A stretch of 14,276 nt of DNA from Dehalococcoidia bacterium (GCA_021296055.1 JAGWBE010000039.1:11888-26163), one strand, 5' to 3'; numbered from the stretch's first letter, positions 6,141 to 13,267 are shown. Made by a program: numbers and translations. Notes: generated from the sequence alone by a model not told the origin.

Positions 6141-7053
6141 GCCGCGCCTCCGGCAAGCGCGAGCACCTCGCGCGCGAGAGCCACCTTGTTCGCCTCCGTC
6201 GTCATGAGCGTGTTGGCGACGTAGGGGCGGATGCCCAGCCGCGCGACGGCATCGGCGTGCGCCGCGTCCACCGCGTCGATGACGAACCGGTCGAGCAGAC
6301 GCCGACGCAGGAGACCTCTTCGCCCAATTCCGCCATCATCTTGGCCGCCGGGCCTTTGACCGCCGCGCCCCCCACGATGGGGCTGACGCCTATGCGCGGC
6401 CCATTGAATCCCTCGATAGCAGCGCGCACGCCGGGCAGGGCGAGGATGGGGTCGACGCTCACCAGCGGGTTCGACGGGCAGAACACGATGGCGTCCGCCT
6501 CCGTCAACGCCGCCGTGAAGGCCGGCGACGTCGCCGCGCGCTCCGCCCCGTCGAAGCGCACGCCCGATATGCGCGGCTCGCAGTGGCGGCGGACGAAGTA
6601 GTCCTGGAAGGCCAACTCCCCCTCGTCCGTGAGCGCGATGGTGCGGACGGGATCGTCGCTCATCGGGACGATGGCGTGGCGCACGCCCAAGCGCGAGGCG
6701 ATCTCGCGCGTCGCCTCTGTCAGCGTCGCGCCTCGGCGGAGCAGGTCGGTGCGGCGAATATGCGTCGCCAGGTCGAGGTCGCCCAAGCGGAACCAAGTGT
6801 CCGCGCCCAGCCTGCCCAGCGCCTCCAGCGCGCGGAACGACTCCCCTGCCAAACCCCAGCCCATCTCCTCGTTCGCCAGGCCCGCCAGCGTATAGGTGAC
6901 GGTGTCCAGGTCGGGCGAGACGTGCAGACCGTGGAAAACCTCATCGTCCCCTGTGTTCACGATGACATGGAGGTCGTCCGGCGGCAGCATGCGCGCAAGG
7001 CCGAGCGCGAGCTTGGCGCCCCCTACCCCGCCCGCTATGGCGAGGAGGCGCAC
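6137..7053 (-). pseudogene. cofD: 2-phospho-L-lactate transferase CofD, frameshifted
   Basis: CofD (FbiA in mycobacteria) transfers the phospholactyl-type moiety from the CofC product to Fo, giving F420-0 or its dehydro form. The first frame (7053 to about 6298) is clearly CofD: LLAIAGGVGGAKLALGLA at the N-terminus, VNTGDDEVFHGLHVSPDLDT, CPSNPLVSVDPI and SPIVGGAAVKGPAAKMM. After VSCVGV the homology moves to another frame, which continues LLDRFVIDAVDAA to a normal end at 6137. CofD normally has about six residues (pattern A-R-x-Y) between these segments. The lesion is thus probably a deletion of about 19 bp, not a single-base slip. It could be genuine inactivation or an assembly error. The GTG at 7053 is chosen because the conserved N-terminus begins there; a GTG at 7122 is possible. 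Confidence 0.88.
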
Positions 7054-7108
7054 TCCTACCGCTCCGGCCAACGCGCCATACCCGCTCCCCGCATCCCCTC
7101 CGCGCCCC

Positions 7109-8452
7109 CTACCTCTCCCCACGGGCGCGCAGCGCCTCGGGGAGCGTCGGGCCTTCGAGGCGGGGGGCGCGCTGGCCCTCGTAACGGTATTCCGGCATCC
7201 GTATCAGCTCGGCGTAGGAGCCGAAGCGCTCGGGTTGCTCGGCCGCGAGGTCGAGCGCCTCCGGCTCGGACGGCTCCTGCTCGAACGTGCGGCGGACGCG
7301 GTAGAGCGTGTCGCGCTCGGCGGGGACACGGCCCAGGTCGCGCACCCAGCGCCGCAGCTCCGACGGCGGCACGAGCTGGCCGTAGGAGGCGCCGGCGGAG
7401 GTGGAGATGCTCTCGTTGATAAGGGTGCCTCCCACGTCGTTGCATCCGGCGGACAGCAGCGCCTGCGCCAGCTTCGGCCCCTCCTTCACCCACGAGCATT
7501 GGATGTTGTCGATCCATCCGTGCAGAACGACGCGGGCGATGGCATGCATGCGGATAACGTCTGCGCCCGTCGCGCCGGGACGGATACCGTCCACCAGCCG
7601 CTTCGACCACATGGGCGCCTCGGCGTGGACGAACGAGAGGGGAACGAACTCGGTGATGCCGCCCGTCTCCTTCTGCACGTCGCGCACGAACGCCAAGTGC
7701 TCCGCCCGCTCGCGGTCAGTCTCCACGTGCCCGAACATGATGGTGGAGGTGGTGGGAATGCCGACGCGGTGGGCGGTGGTGATGACCTCGCGCCACTGCG
7801 CGGCGCTGATGCGCCCGGGCGCGATGCGGTCGCGCACCGATTGCGCCAGCACCTCCGCCGAGGTGCCCGGCAGCGAGCCGACGCCCGCGTCGCGCAGCGC
7901 GACCAGGTACTCCTCCACCGAGCAGCGCGAGCGGACGGCGCCGTAGAGCACCTCCTCCGGCGAGAAGCCGTGGATGTGCATATCGGGCAGCGCCGACTTG
8001 ATGGCCCGGGCGAGGTCTACGTAGAGCGAGCCGTCCATCTTGGGCGGCAGCCCCGCTTGGACGCAGACCTCGGTGGCGCCCAACTCCGCCGCCTCCGCCG
8101 CGCGCCGCACGATCTCGTTCAGCGGCAGGAAGTAGCCCTCCTCCTCGCGGTGGTCGCGCGAGAAGGCGCAGAAACCGCAATGCTTGATGCACACGTTCGT
8201 GAAGTTGATGTTGCGGTTCACCACATAGGTGACCACGTCGCCGTTAACGCGGCGCCGCAGCGCGTCGGCAGTGGCCATCAGCGCCAGCAACCCCGCGTCC
8301 TGCGCGCCGAACAGCGCCTCCGCCTCGTCCACGCTCACCTCGCCGCCGGAGAGCGCCTTGTCCAGGGCGCGGGCGACGGCGGGGTCGGCGGCGTTCACCA
8401 ACGCCTCGACCGCGCCGTGCAGGTGGCTCAACTCGCTGGGGTTGGGAATCAT
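7109..8452 (-). CDS. cofH: Fo synthase subunit CofH (radical SAM)
   Basis: CofH couples a tyrosine-derived 4-hydroxybenzyl radical to 5-amino-6-ribitylaminouracil, the first half of deazaflavin (Fo) formation. The 447-aa product carries the radical-SAM cluster motif CIKHCGFC (Cys88, Cys92, Cys95). Before it lies the family segment YVVNRNINFTNVC; later come VCVQAGLPPKMDG, HGFSPEEV and SWVKEGPKLAQ. These separate it from CofG and from the related menaquinone enzymes (MqnC/MqnE). It starts at ATG 8452, 36 bp after cofG, with only a weak GAGAGAGG upstream. It is slightly longer than many CofH proteins because of a proline/glutamate-rich C-terminal tail. Confidence 0.96.
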   Translation of the reverse strand: MIPNPSELSHLHGAVEALVNAADPAVARALDKALSGGEVSVDEAEALFGAQDAGLLALMATADALRRRVNGDVVTYVVNRNINFTNVCIKHCGFCAFSRDHREEEGYFLPLNEIVRRAAEAAELGATEVCVQAGLPPKMDGSLYVDLARAIKSALPDMHIHGFSPEEVLYGAVRSRCSVEEYLVALRDAGVGSLPGTSAEVLAQSVRDRIAPGRISAAQWREVITTAHRVGIPTTSTIMFGHVETDRERAEHLAFVRDVQKETGGITEFVPLSFVHAEAPMWSKRLVDGIRPGATGADVIRMHAIARVVLHGWIDNIQCSWVKEGPKLAQALLSAGCNDVGGTLINESISTSAGASYGQLVPPSELRRWVRDLGRVPAERDTLYRVRRTFEQEPSEPEALDLAAEQPERFGSYAELIRMPEYRYEGQRAPRLEGPTLPEALRARGER

Positions 8453-8488
8453 AGGGCGTCGGCCTCTCTCTCCGCGCGGGCGGGCATC

Positions 8489-9715
8489 CTACCGAACCTC
8501 CGACTCGGGACGCACATAGCCGTCGTCCGCAACCAACTCCCCCGCGCGGTGGGCGACGGCGGCGGACGGGTACCAGCGGCCCGAGGCGGCGTAGTCGGGG
8601 AAGAGGGCGAGGCGCTCGCGCAACTCGAAGCCCGCCTCGGCGGTGATGGCCCGCAGGGCGGCCACCTCTGGCCACGCGGCCTCGGGGTTGATGAAGTCCT
8701 TGGTGAGGGGCGATACGCCGCCCCAATCGTTGTTGCCGGCCAGCAGGTAGGCGCCGCAGCCGTCCGCGTTCAGGTTCGGCGGCGATTCGACGTTCATCTC
8801 CGGCCCCAGCAGCAGCCGCGCCGCCGCCTGCGTGCGCAGCATATCGACGAGCGACGGTTCGGCGGCGGCGCGCATCCGCGTCGACGGCTTGGCCCGGAAG
8901 TTCTGGACGATGATCTCCTGGATATTGCCGCGCCGCCCCTGCGCGTCCCGTATGGCGATGAGCGAGTCCACGCGGTCTTCGAGCGACTCGCCGATGCCGA
9001 TGAGGATGCCGGTGGTCATAGCGACGCCGAAGTCGGCGGCGGCCTCAAGCGTGGCGATCCGCTGCTCCGGCGACTTGGATGTCGTCCCGTAATGCGCGCC
9101 GCCGGGCTCGAACAGCGTCTCGCTCACACTCTCCAACATGATGCCCATGCTCACGTTCCACGGCGCGAGCGCGGCCATCTCATCGCGCGAGAGCACGCCG
9201 CAGTTGGTGTGCGGCAGAAGCCCCGTCTCCTCCAGCACTAGCTGCGCCATCGCCGCGGCGTAAGCGGGTGTGGAGGGATAGCCGAGGCGGTCGAGCTGCT
9301 CCGCCATCTCGGGGTGCCGCCATTCGGGATGGTCGCCCAGGCTGAACAGCGCCTCCTTGCATCCCAACTCAGCGCCCCGGCGCGCCACCGCCAACACCTC
9401 GTCGGGCGTCATCGTGTGCGCGCCGGCCTGCCCGGGGCCTTTGACGAAGGTGCAGTAGCCGCAGCGGTCGCGGCAGAGGTTGGTGAGGGGCAGGAAGACC
9501 TTGCGCGAGTAGGTCACCCGCCGATGGGGGCGCGCGCGGAGGTTGAGCTCGGCGGCGGCGGCCATAGCCGCCGCCAGGTCGGCGCCCGACGCGCGGATGA
9601 GCGCGCACCCGTCATCGGCGGAAAGCGCCTCGCCGTACAGAGCGGCGTCGATGGCGCGCCGCACGGGAGCGGATACGGAGGGAAATTGGGCGGTCTGCGT
9701 CAGGGCGGGCCTCAC
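8489..9715 (-). CDS. cofG: Fo synthase subunit CofG (radical SAM)
   Basis: CofG closes the deazaflavin ring from the CofH product to give Fo. The 408-aa product (from GTG 9715) has the radical-SAM motif CRDRCGYC (Cys81, Cys85, Cys88), followed by FVKGPGQAGAHTMTPDEV. Further family segments are LPHTNCGVLS, GIMLESVSE and GNNDWGGVSPLTKDF (toward the C-terminus). cofG and cofH are separate genes here, as in archaea and cyanobacteria, not fused as in actinobacterial FbiC. The frame is open far upstream, but that part overlaps the divergent gene and has no family similarity. GTG 9715 is the most upstream sensible start; another GTG lies in the PVRRAID segment. It is the first gene of the operon. 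Confidence 0.95.
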   Translation of the reverse strand: MRPALTQTAQFPSVSAPVRRAIDAALYGEALSADDGCALIRASGADLAAAMAAAAELNLRARPHRRVTYSRKVFLPLTNLCRDRCGYCTFVKGPGQAGAHTMTPDEVLAVARRGAELGCKEALFSLGDHPEWRHPEMAEQLDRLGYPSTPAYAAAMAQLVLEETGLLPHTNCGVLSRDEMAALAPWNVSMGIMLESVSETLFEPGGAHYGTTSKSPEQRIATLEAAADFGVAMTTGILIGIGESLEDRVDSLIAIRDAQGRRGNIQEIIVQNFRAKPSTRMRAAAEPSLVDMLRTQAAARLLLGPEMNVESPPNLNADGCGAYLLAGNNDWGGVSPLTKDFINPEAAWPEVAALRAITAEAGFELRERLALFPDYAASGRWYPSAAVAHRAGELVADDGYVRPESEVR

Positions 9716-9780
9716 CGTGATTCGTTCGCTCCGTGGAGAGCGCGGGTGAGGCGCGATGGGCCTCTGCGTAGCGCGGCGCG

Positions 9781-9786
9781 ATGGTA
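9781..9786 (-). promoter_or_regulatory. Possible -10 box of the cof operon
   Basis: On the minus strand GC-TACCAT-CGCG lies about 65 bp before the cofG start. It resembles the boxes before the tRNA gene (TACGAT) and after the molybdoenzyme gene (TACAAT). No good -35 element is seen. Confidence 0.33.
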
Positions 9787-9790
9787 GCAT
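9785..9790 (+). promoter_or_regulatory. Possible -10 box of the membrane protein/MFS operon
   Basis: TAGCAT on the plus strand overlaps the proposed cofG box by two bases, on the opposite strand. The implied start of transcription, near 9797, falls at the foot of a stem-loop (9799-9825). Confidence 0.33.
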
Positions 9791-9798
9791 AGGGCGGT

Positions 9799-9825
9799 TG
9801 CGGCGGCAACGAAGCCGCCTCCGCA
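9799..9825 (+). promoter_or_regulatory. Leader stem-loop before the ribosome binding site
   Basis: GGCGGC (9802-9807) pairs with GCCGCC (9814-9819) around AACGAA. TGC (9799-9801) can add to GCA (9823-9825) across a 3-base bulge. It ends just before AAAGAGG, the likely ribosome binding site of the next gene. It may act as a 5' stability element or control access to that site. Confidence 0.4.
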
Positions 9826-9836
9826 AAGAGGCTCCT

Positions 9837-10265
9837 ATGGCGATGCGCCGCGCACTTAACATCCTCATCGTCGCCGTAGTGGCGGCGGCGGCCTTTCTGA
9901 TGCTCGACGCCGCGCAGCCCTGGGTGGGCGACTGGGTGGGGCCCGTGTGGCTCCTGTGCGGCGCGTTCGTCCCATTCCTGATTGGCCTGGCGATAGGGCC
10001 GCGCCCGGCGGGGATGTGGCAGCCGGTTGCGGGCGGTTTGCTGGGCGCGTTGGTGGCCGCGGCGCCCGCCGTGCTGCTCATGGAGCCGAATCCCCTCGCG
10101 ACGCTCACCTACTTCACGGAGTGGGATGGGCGGGACTACGGCGGTCGGAGCGCCCTCGTCGTGCTGGTGGGCGGGATAGTCGCCTGCGGCGGATTCGGCG
10201 CGACGGCGCTGCCCGTTGGCGTGGCGTCGTCCGCCCGGCTGCGGCGGCGCAAAGGCGCTGCGTGA
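9837..10265 (+). CDS. Unrecognised four-helix integral membrane protein
   Basis: This is a 142-aa hydrophobic protein that I do not recognise. It has four predicted membrane helices (about residues 7-24, 34-53, 64-82, 105-127). A polar loop between helices 3 and 4 contains YFTEWDGRDYGGR, and the C-terminus is basic (RLRRRKG). ATG 9837 is preceded by AAAGAGG with 5-nt spacing; a second ATG lies two codons on. Its TGA overlaps the GTG of the following MFS gene (GTGA, 10262-10265), so the two are translationally coupled and probably act together. The upstream open frame into cofG has no support. Confidence 0.75.
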   Translation: MAMRRALNILIVAVVAAAAFLMLDAAQPWVGDWVGPVWLLCGAFVPFLIGLAIGPRPAGMWQPVAGGLLGALVAAAPAVLLMEPNPLATLTYFTEWDGRDYGGRSALVVLVGGIVACGGFGATALPVGVASSARLRRRKGAA

Positions 10266-11554
10266 GGGCGGAGAGCCCCATCGGCCCCGCCGCGTCTCTC
10301 GCCATCCCCAACTTCCGCTGGCTGTGGCTGGGAACGGTCTTCTCGTCCATCGGCCAGTGGATGCAGCAGGTAGTGCTGGGCTGGGTGGTCTACGACATAA
10401 CCGGGTCGGGCACGATTCTGGGGGGCGTGAACGGCGTGCGCTCCGTCGCTATGCTGGGATTCGGCCCCTTTGCGGGCGTGTTCATCGACCGAGCCGACGC
10501 CAAGCGCGTGATGGTGGCCGTCAGCCTCTTCCTAATGGGACTGAGCACGCTGATGGGCGTGCTGCTCTTCACCGACCTCATCCGCGTCTGGCACATCTTC
10601 CTCTTTATGTTCGCCTTCGGTCTCGCGCAGGTGCTCGACCAGCCCCTGCGCGCCACGATGACCTTCCTGCTCGTGCCGTCGCGCCTGGCGCCCAACGCCA
10701 TGGCGTTGAATACGGCGGCGATGAGCTCCACGCGGGCGTTGGGGCCGGGCGTGGGCGGCGCGCTGCTGCCGCTCATCGGCGCGGCGGGCGCCTTCTTCGC
10801 TCAGGCCGCCTCCTACCTGTTCGCCACGCTGACGCGATTTATGATTGCGTTCCCTGTCCGCGACCAGGCGCAGCGCCGCGATTCTCCGCTGCAGAACCTC
10901 AAGGACGGCGTGCGCTTCGTGGCCACCGCCCGGTACACGCGCGCGTTTCTGCTGCTGAACCTGACGGCGCCAGTGCTGCTGATTCCCATCTTCACCGCGC
11001 TGACCCCCATCTACGCCAAGGACGTGTTCGAGTCCAACGAGACGGGCCTGGGCCTGCTGGTGGCGATGGTGGGTGTTGGCGGCGTGCTCGGCGCCGCGGC
11101 GGTGGCCGCGCTCGGTTCCTTCGAGCGGCGCGGATTGCTCGAACTCGTGGCGCTGCTCGGCTTCTCGGCGGGCCTCTTCTGCTTCTCCTTCGCCGCCGAG
11201 CTATGGCAAGGCCTGCTGCTGATGCTCTTCACCGGGTTCGCGGAGCAGGTGTTCCTGCTCACCAATATGACCATGCTTCAACTCACCGTGCCCAACCACA
11301 TGCGTGGGCGCGTCAGCAGCCTGATGATGCTGGGCTTCGGCCTTATGCCCATAGGCGCGCTGGCCGCAGGCGCGGGCTCCGACGTCATCGGGCCGCAGGC
11401 CATCACGCGCATTATGGCTGGCGCGGGCGGCATCATCGCCATCCTGCTCTTGTTCGCCGCTCCCATAGTGCGCAACGCGACCCTTAGCCATATGATGCGC
11501 CTGCACGCCGAGGCGAACGAGGACACGGCCCAAACCGCCCCCGCCGAGGCGTGA
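10262..11554 (+). CDS. MFS transporter, probable exporter (EntS-like, MFS_3 type)
   Basis: This is a 430-aa major facilitator protein with about 12 membrane helices. The N-terminus reads NFRWLWLGTVFSSIGQWMQQ, typical of the MFS_3/EntS-like drug and siderophore exporter group. The loop 2-3 motif is GPFAGVFIDRADAKRVM (residues 68-84), a variant of MFS motif A. LNTAAMSSTRALGPGVGG follows at about 150-167 (motif C-like helix 5 region). A long cytoplasmic loop near residue 200 separates the halves. The GTG start overlaps the upstream membrane protein gene. No substrate-specific residues can be named; neighbouring genes do not point to a substrate. Confidence 0.9.
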   Translation: MRAESPIGPAASLAIPNFRWLWLGTVFSSIGQWMQQVVLGWVVYDITGSGTILGGVNGVRSVAMLGFGPFAGVFIDRADAKRVMVAVSLFLMGLSTLMGVLLFTDLIRVWHIFLFMFAFGLAQVLDQPLRATMTFLLVPSRLAPNAMALNTAAMSSTRALGPGVGGALLPLIGAAGAFFAQAASYLFATLTRFMIAFPVRDQAQRRDSPLQNLKDGVRFVATARYTRAFLLLNLTAPVLLIPIFTALTPIYAKDVFESNETGLGLLVAMVGVGGVLGAAAVAALGSFERRGLLELVALLGFSAGLFCFSFAAELWQGLLLMLFTGFAEQVFLLTNMTMLQLTVPNHMRGRVSSLMMLGFGLMPIGALAAGAGSDVIGPQAITRIMAGAGGIIAILLLFAAPIVRNATLSHMMRLHAEANEDTAQTAPAEA

Positions 11555-11573
11555 TCCGCCCGCCGCCTCCCTG

Positions 11574-11705
11574 CTAGGCGACCCGGTCTTCCACGGCGAA
11601 ATCTATGTCCGCCTGCGACGGAACGCGGAAACTGAACTTCGTACGGCCGCCGGGATGCGTTATCGCAAAGTCGCCCTTGCTGATGAGGTCCATGCCAATC
11701 AGCAC
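11574..11705 (-). pseudogene. Retropepsin-like aspartic protease, C-terminal remnant
   Basis: A 44-codon frame on the minus strand, ending at TAG (11574-11576), reads LIGMDLISKGDFAITH, then KFSFRVPS and IDFAVED. This closely resembles the C-terminal end of bacterial retropepsin-like aspartyl proteases, including the I-G-M-D segment near the second structural motif. The catalytic D-T/S-G region and the rest of the N-terminal part are absent; upstream the frame runs at once into the end of the cupin gene. It is too short to be an active protease, so it is probably a leftover of gene decay or rearrangement. It is convergent with the MFS gene, 19 bp away. Confidence 0.6.
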
Positions 11706-11715
11706 GTCCCGCGCT

Positions 11716-12123
11716 CTACTGCCCCACCCGATCCTCCTCGGACAGGTGCGGCACCGTCTTGCCGGTGTCGGCGAAGGTGCGCGTGACGTCGGTGGAGGCG
11801 TACACCCATTGGATGCGCATCGGGGCGGCGCCCGTGTTGCGGAAGCAGTGCGTCAGTCCGGCGGGGATGAACGTGCTGTCCAGCGCCTTCACCGGCGTGA
11901 CTACCCCCTCCACCTCGCACTCGCCCGCGCCCTCCAGCACCGTAACCAGCTCGTCCGTGTTGTGGGAGTGGCGCGGCACGGCGACGCCCGGCTGGAAGGT
12001 TGAAACCCCGGCGATGAACGAGCTCGCGCCCGTCTCCTTCAGCAACAGCGGAACGCTCGCCGCCCCGTTGCCCCGGTCGATGGGCTGCTGCTCGTCGAAC
12101 CTGATGATGCGCGCTTCAGCCAT
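11716..12123 (-). CDS. Small cupin-domain protein
   Basis: This is a 135-aa single-domain cupin. The first cupin motif is PGVAVPRHSHNTDELVTVLEG, with metal ligands His52, His54 and Glu58. The second motif, FIPAGLTHCFRNTG, has the remaining ligand His92. All four typical metal-binding residues are present, so it probably binds a divalent metal. Small stand-alone cupins have varied roles (dioxygenase, isomerase, sensor), and none can be chosen here. AGGAGGT at 12129-12135, 5 nt before ATG 12123, fixes the start, and TATACT at 12147-12152 is a good -10 box. The stop at 11716 abuts a protease remnant, so the last residues (SEEDRVGQ) may have been altered by that junction. Confidence 0.88.
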   Translation of the reverse strand: MAEARIIRFDEQQPIDRGNGAASVPLLLKETGASSFIAGVSTFQPGVAVPRHSHNTDELVTVLEGAGECEVEGVVTPVKALDSTFIPAGLTHCFRNTGAAPMRIQWVYASTDVTRTFADTGKTVPHLSEEDRVGQ

Positions 12124-12146
12124 GCCATACCTCCTGTGGGAGAAGG

Positions 12147-12152
12147 AGTATA
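12147..12152 (-). promoter_or_regulatory. -10 box of the cupin gene
   Basis: TATACT (5 of 6) on the minus strand, with GGGACG about 17 bp upstream as a weak -35 (GAC core). It implies a leader of only about 17 nt carrying the ribosome binding site. Confidence 0.45.
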
Positions 12153-12187
12153 GAGCAAGCGCCGCGTAGCGTCCCCCGCCCGCAGGG

Positions 12188-12196
12188 TGCTACGAT
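12188..12196 (+). promoter_or_regulatory. Extended -10 promoter of the tRNA gene
   Basis: TGC-TACGAT forms an extended -10 (TG-n plus 4 of 6). It is placed so that transcription would begin a few bases before the mature tRNA 5' end at 12206. No strong -35 is seen. Confidence 0.42.
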
Positions 12197-12205
12197 AGAG
12201 AGTGC

Positions 12206-12280
12206 GCCATCGTAGCTCAGTGGCAGAGCAGCGGTTTCGTAAACCGCAGGTCGACGGTTCGAATCCGTCCGATGGCTCCA
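12206..12280 (+). tRNA. tRNA-Thr (anticodon CGT), CCA encoded
   Basis: A complete 75-nt cloverleaf. The acceptor is GCCATCG with CGATGGC (7 bp); the D-arm is GCTC with GAGC. The anticodon stem GCGGT/ACCGC has loop TTCGTAA, giving anticodon CGT, which reads ACG (threonine). The T-arm is GACGG/CCGTC with loop TTCGAAT. The discriminator base is T, followed by a genomically encoded CCA. All stems pair perfectly. Confidence 0.97.
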
Positions 12281-12300
12281 CCCTCTCTCTCCCCTCTCCC

Positions 12301-12324
12301 GCCACCTCTTGCGCCACCTCTTGC
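12301..12324. repeat. 12-bp tandem duplication downstream of the tRNA gene
   Basis: GCCACCTCTTGC occurs twice head to tail and is followed by a further GCCAC. It lies 20 bp after the tRNA 3' end, within a C/T-rich tract. No function is evident. Confidence 0.7.
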
Positions 12325-12401
12325 GCCACGCAACACGCCGCCACACTACCTTCCTACCGAATGGCGTCTCGCTGTGCAATAGGGCGCAGACAAGCTGCAC
12401 G

Positions 12402-12419
12402 AGGCAAAATGCCTAGGAG
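12402..12419 (+). promoter_or_regulatory. Mini-hairpin and ribosome binding site of the DUF4389 gene
   Basis: AGGCA (12402-12406) and TGCCT (12410-12414) form a 5-bp stem with a 3-base loop. The adjoining TAGGAG (12414-12419) is the ribosome binding site. It lies 9 nt before ATG 12429 but directly against ATG 12420, which is why 12429 is the preferred start. Confidence 0.45.
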
Positions 12420-12428
12420 ATGACGCAC

Positions 12429-13007
12429 ATGGCGCAGGCAACCGGCTACCCCGCAATCCTATCGATCGCTTACCCAGACCGGCCGCTCAGCCGCTTGAGC
12501 ACCTTCTTCCGGCCTCTGCTCGTCATCCCTATCCTGATCGTGGCCGCCTTGCTGACCCCTCTGGCGACGGCGCCGCCGCTGCTGCTGCTGGTGTTCCGGC
12601 GGAAGTACCCGCGCTGGTGGTTCGACTGGAACTACGAGCTCCTCAAGTTTCAGAACCGGGTCCTTGCGTATATGAGCCTGATGTCCGACGAGTATCCCTC
12701 AACAGACGATGACCAGTACGTTCACCTCGAACTGGCCTATCCCAACGCGGCGAACGACCTCAACCGCTTGCTTCCGCTGGTGAAATGGCTGTTGGCCATA
12801 CCGCATTACGTCGTGCTCGCCGTCCTTGAGGTCATCGCCCTCGTCGTGCTCTTCATCGCCTGGCTGGCCATCCTGTTCACCGGGCGCTATCCGCGAGCGC
12901 TCTTCGACTTCATGCACAGCGTGATGAGCTACACCCTCCGCGTAGAGGTCTACACGCTTGTGCTGATGACCGACCGGTACCCTCCCTTCAGCCTCTCCAC
13001 AACCTAG
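12429..13007 (+). CDS. DUF4389 domain membrane protein with two similar halves
   Basis: This is a 192-aa membrane protein. The C-terminal half has the DUF4389 pattern VKWLLAIPHY (residues 118-127), a long double membrane segment, FTGRYPRALFDF (150-161), then TDRYPPFSL. The N-terminal half repeats the scheme: YPDRPLSRL, a hydrophobic hairpin (27-56), RRKYPRWWFDW (57-67), then MSDEYP. The protein therefore looks like an internal duplication, with repeats at about residues 14-90 and 104-186. The family's function is unknown. Start 12429 is preferred over the in-frame ATG at 12420 because of ribosome binding site spacing. It is monocistronic, in the same direction as the tRNA gene and 148 bp after it. 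Confidence 0.87.
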   Translation: MAQATGYPAILSIAYPDRPLSRLSTFFRPLLVIPILIVAALLTPLATAPPLLLLVFRRKYPRWWFDWNYELLKFQNRVLAYMSLMSDEYPSTDDDQYVHLELAYPNAANDLNRLLPLVKWLLAIPHYVVLAVLEVIALVVLFIAWLAILFTGRYPRALFDFMHSVMSYTLRVEVYTLVLMTDRYPPFSLSTT

Positions 13008-13236
13008 GAAAGCTCCGACCCAAGTCCCAGGGGGGCGGCCCATGGGGTTCCTGCGAAGAAGGCGGGCGGCGGCCGGAGATCGAAATATCCGGCGAACGCC
13101 CGGTGGGCCGTCTCTCTCATCCGTTTGCGTCGCACGTATTGAAAGTGTGAGGAACGCCCCCGCGCCCCTCTGGGTTTTACGCACGGCAAGAGCGGAGGTT
13201 GGCCGAAACGGGTTGTTGGCGTGCCCGCGCGGCAAA

Positions 13237-13267
13237 GAGAGGGCCCCCGGTTGTCCGGGGGCCTCTC
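13237..13267. terminator. Strong stem-loop after the Rieske oxygenase gene
   Basis: GAGAGG plus GCCCCCGG pairs with CCGGGGGC plus CTCTC around a TTGT loop, about 13 bp with one bulged G. It lies 30 bp beyond the stop of the minus-strand oxygenase gene. Only short T-rich sequence follows on either strand (TTTGCC on minus, GTTTCGTCT on plus). It is most likely the terminator for the oxygenase gene and could also serve the plus strand. The rest of 13008-13296 shows nothing I can identify. Confidence 0.7.

Noticed and set aside
6202..7122. Treating the 306-codon frame as a complete CofD
   Set aside because: Its last ~30 residues (Ser/Thr/Arg/Pro-rich) have no CofD similarity, while the expected CofD C-terminus is present in the neighbouring frame to 6137.
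6896..9241. A 781-codon plus-strand open frame
   Set aside because: It lies antisense to cofH, cofG and part of cofD, with His/Arg/Gly-rich composition typical of a high-GC shadow frame and no domain. The minus-strand genes have clear catalytic motifs.
8489..10108. A longer CofG starting at 10108
   Set aside because: The extra 131 residues are Arg/Ser/Pro-rich, overlap the divergent membrane-protein gene and have no similarity to CofG.
12039..12400. Minus-strand open frames with phrases such as DGFEPSTCGLRNRCSATELRW and SHRTDSNRRPAVYETAALPL
   Set aside because: These are antisense translations of the tRNA-Thr gene, a classic source of false protein annotations; the tRNA explains the sequence fully.
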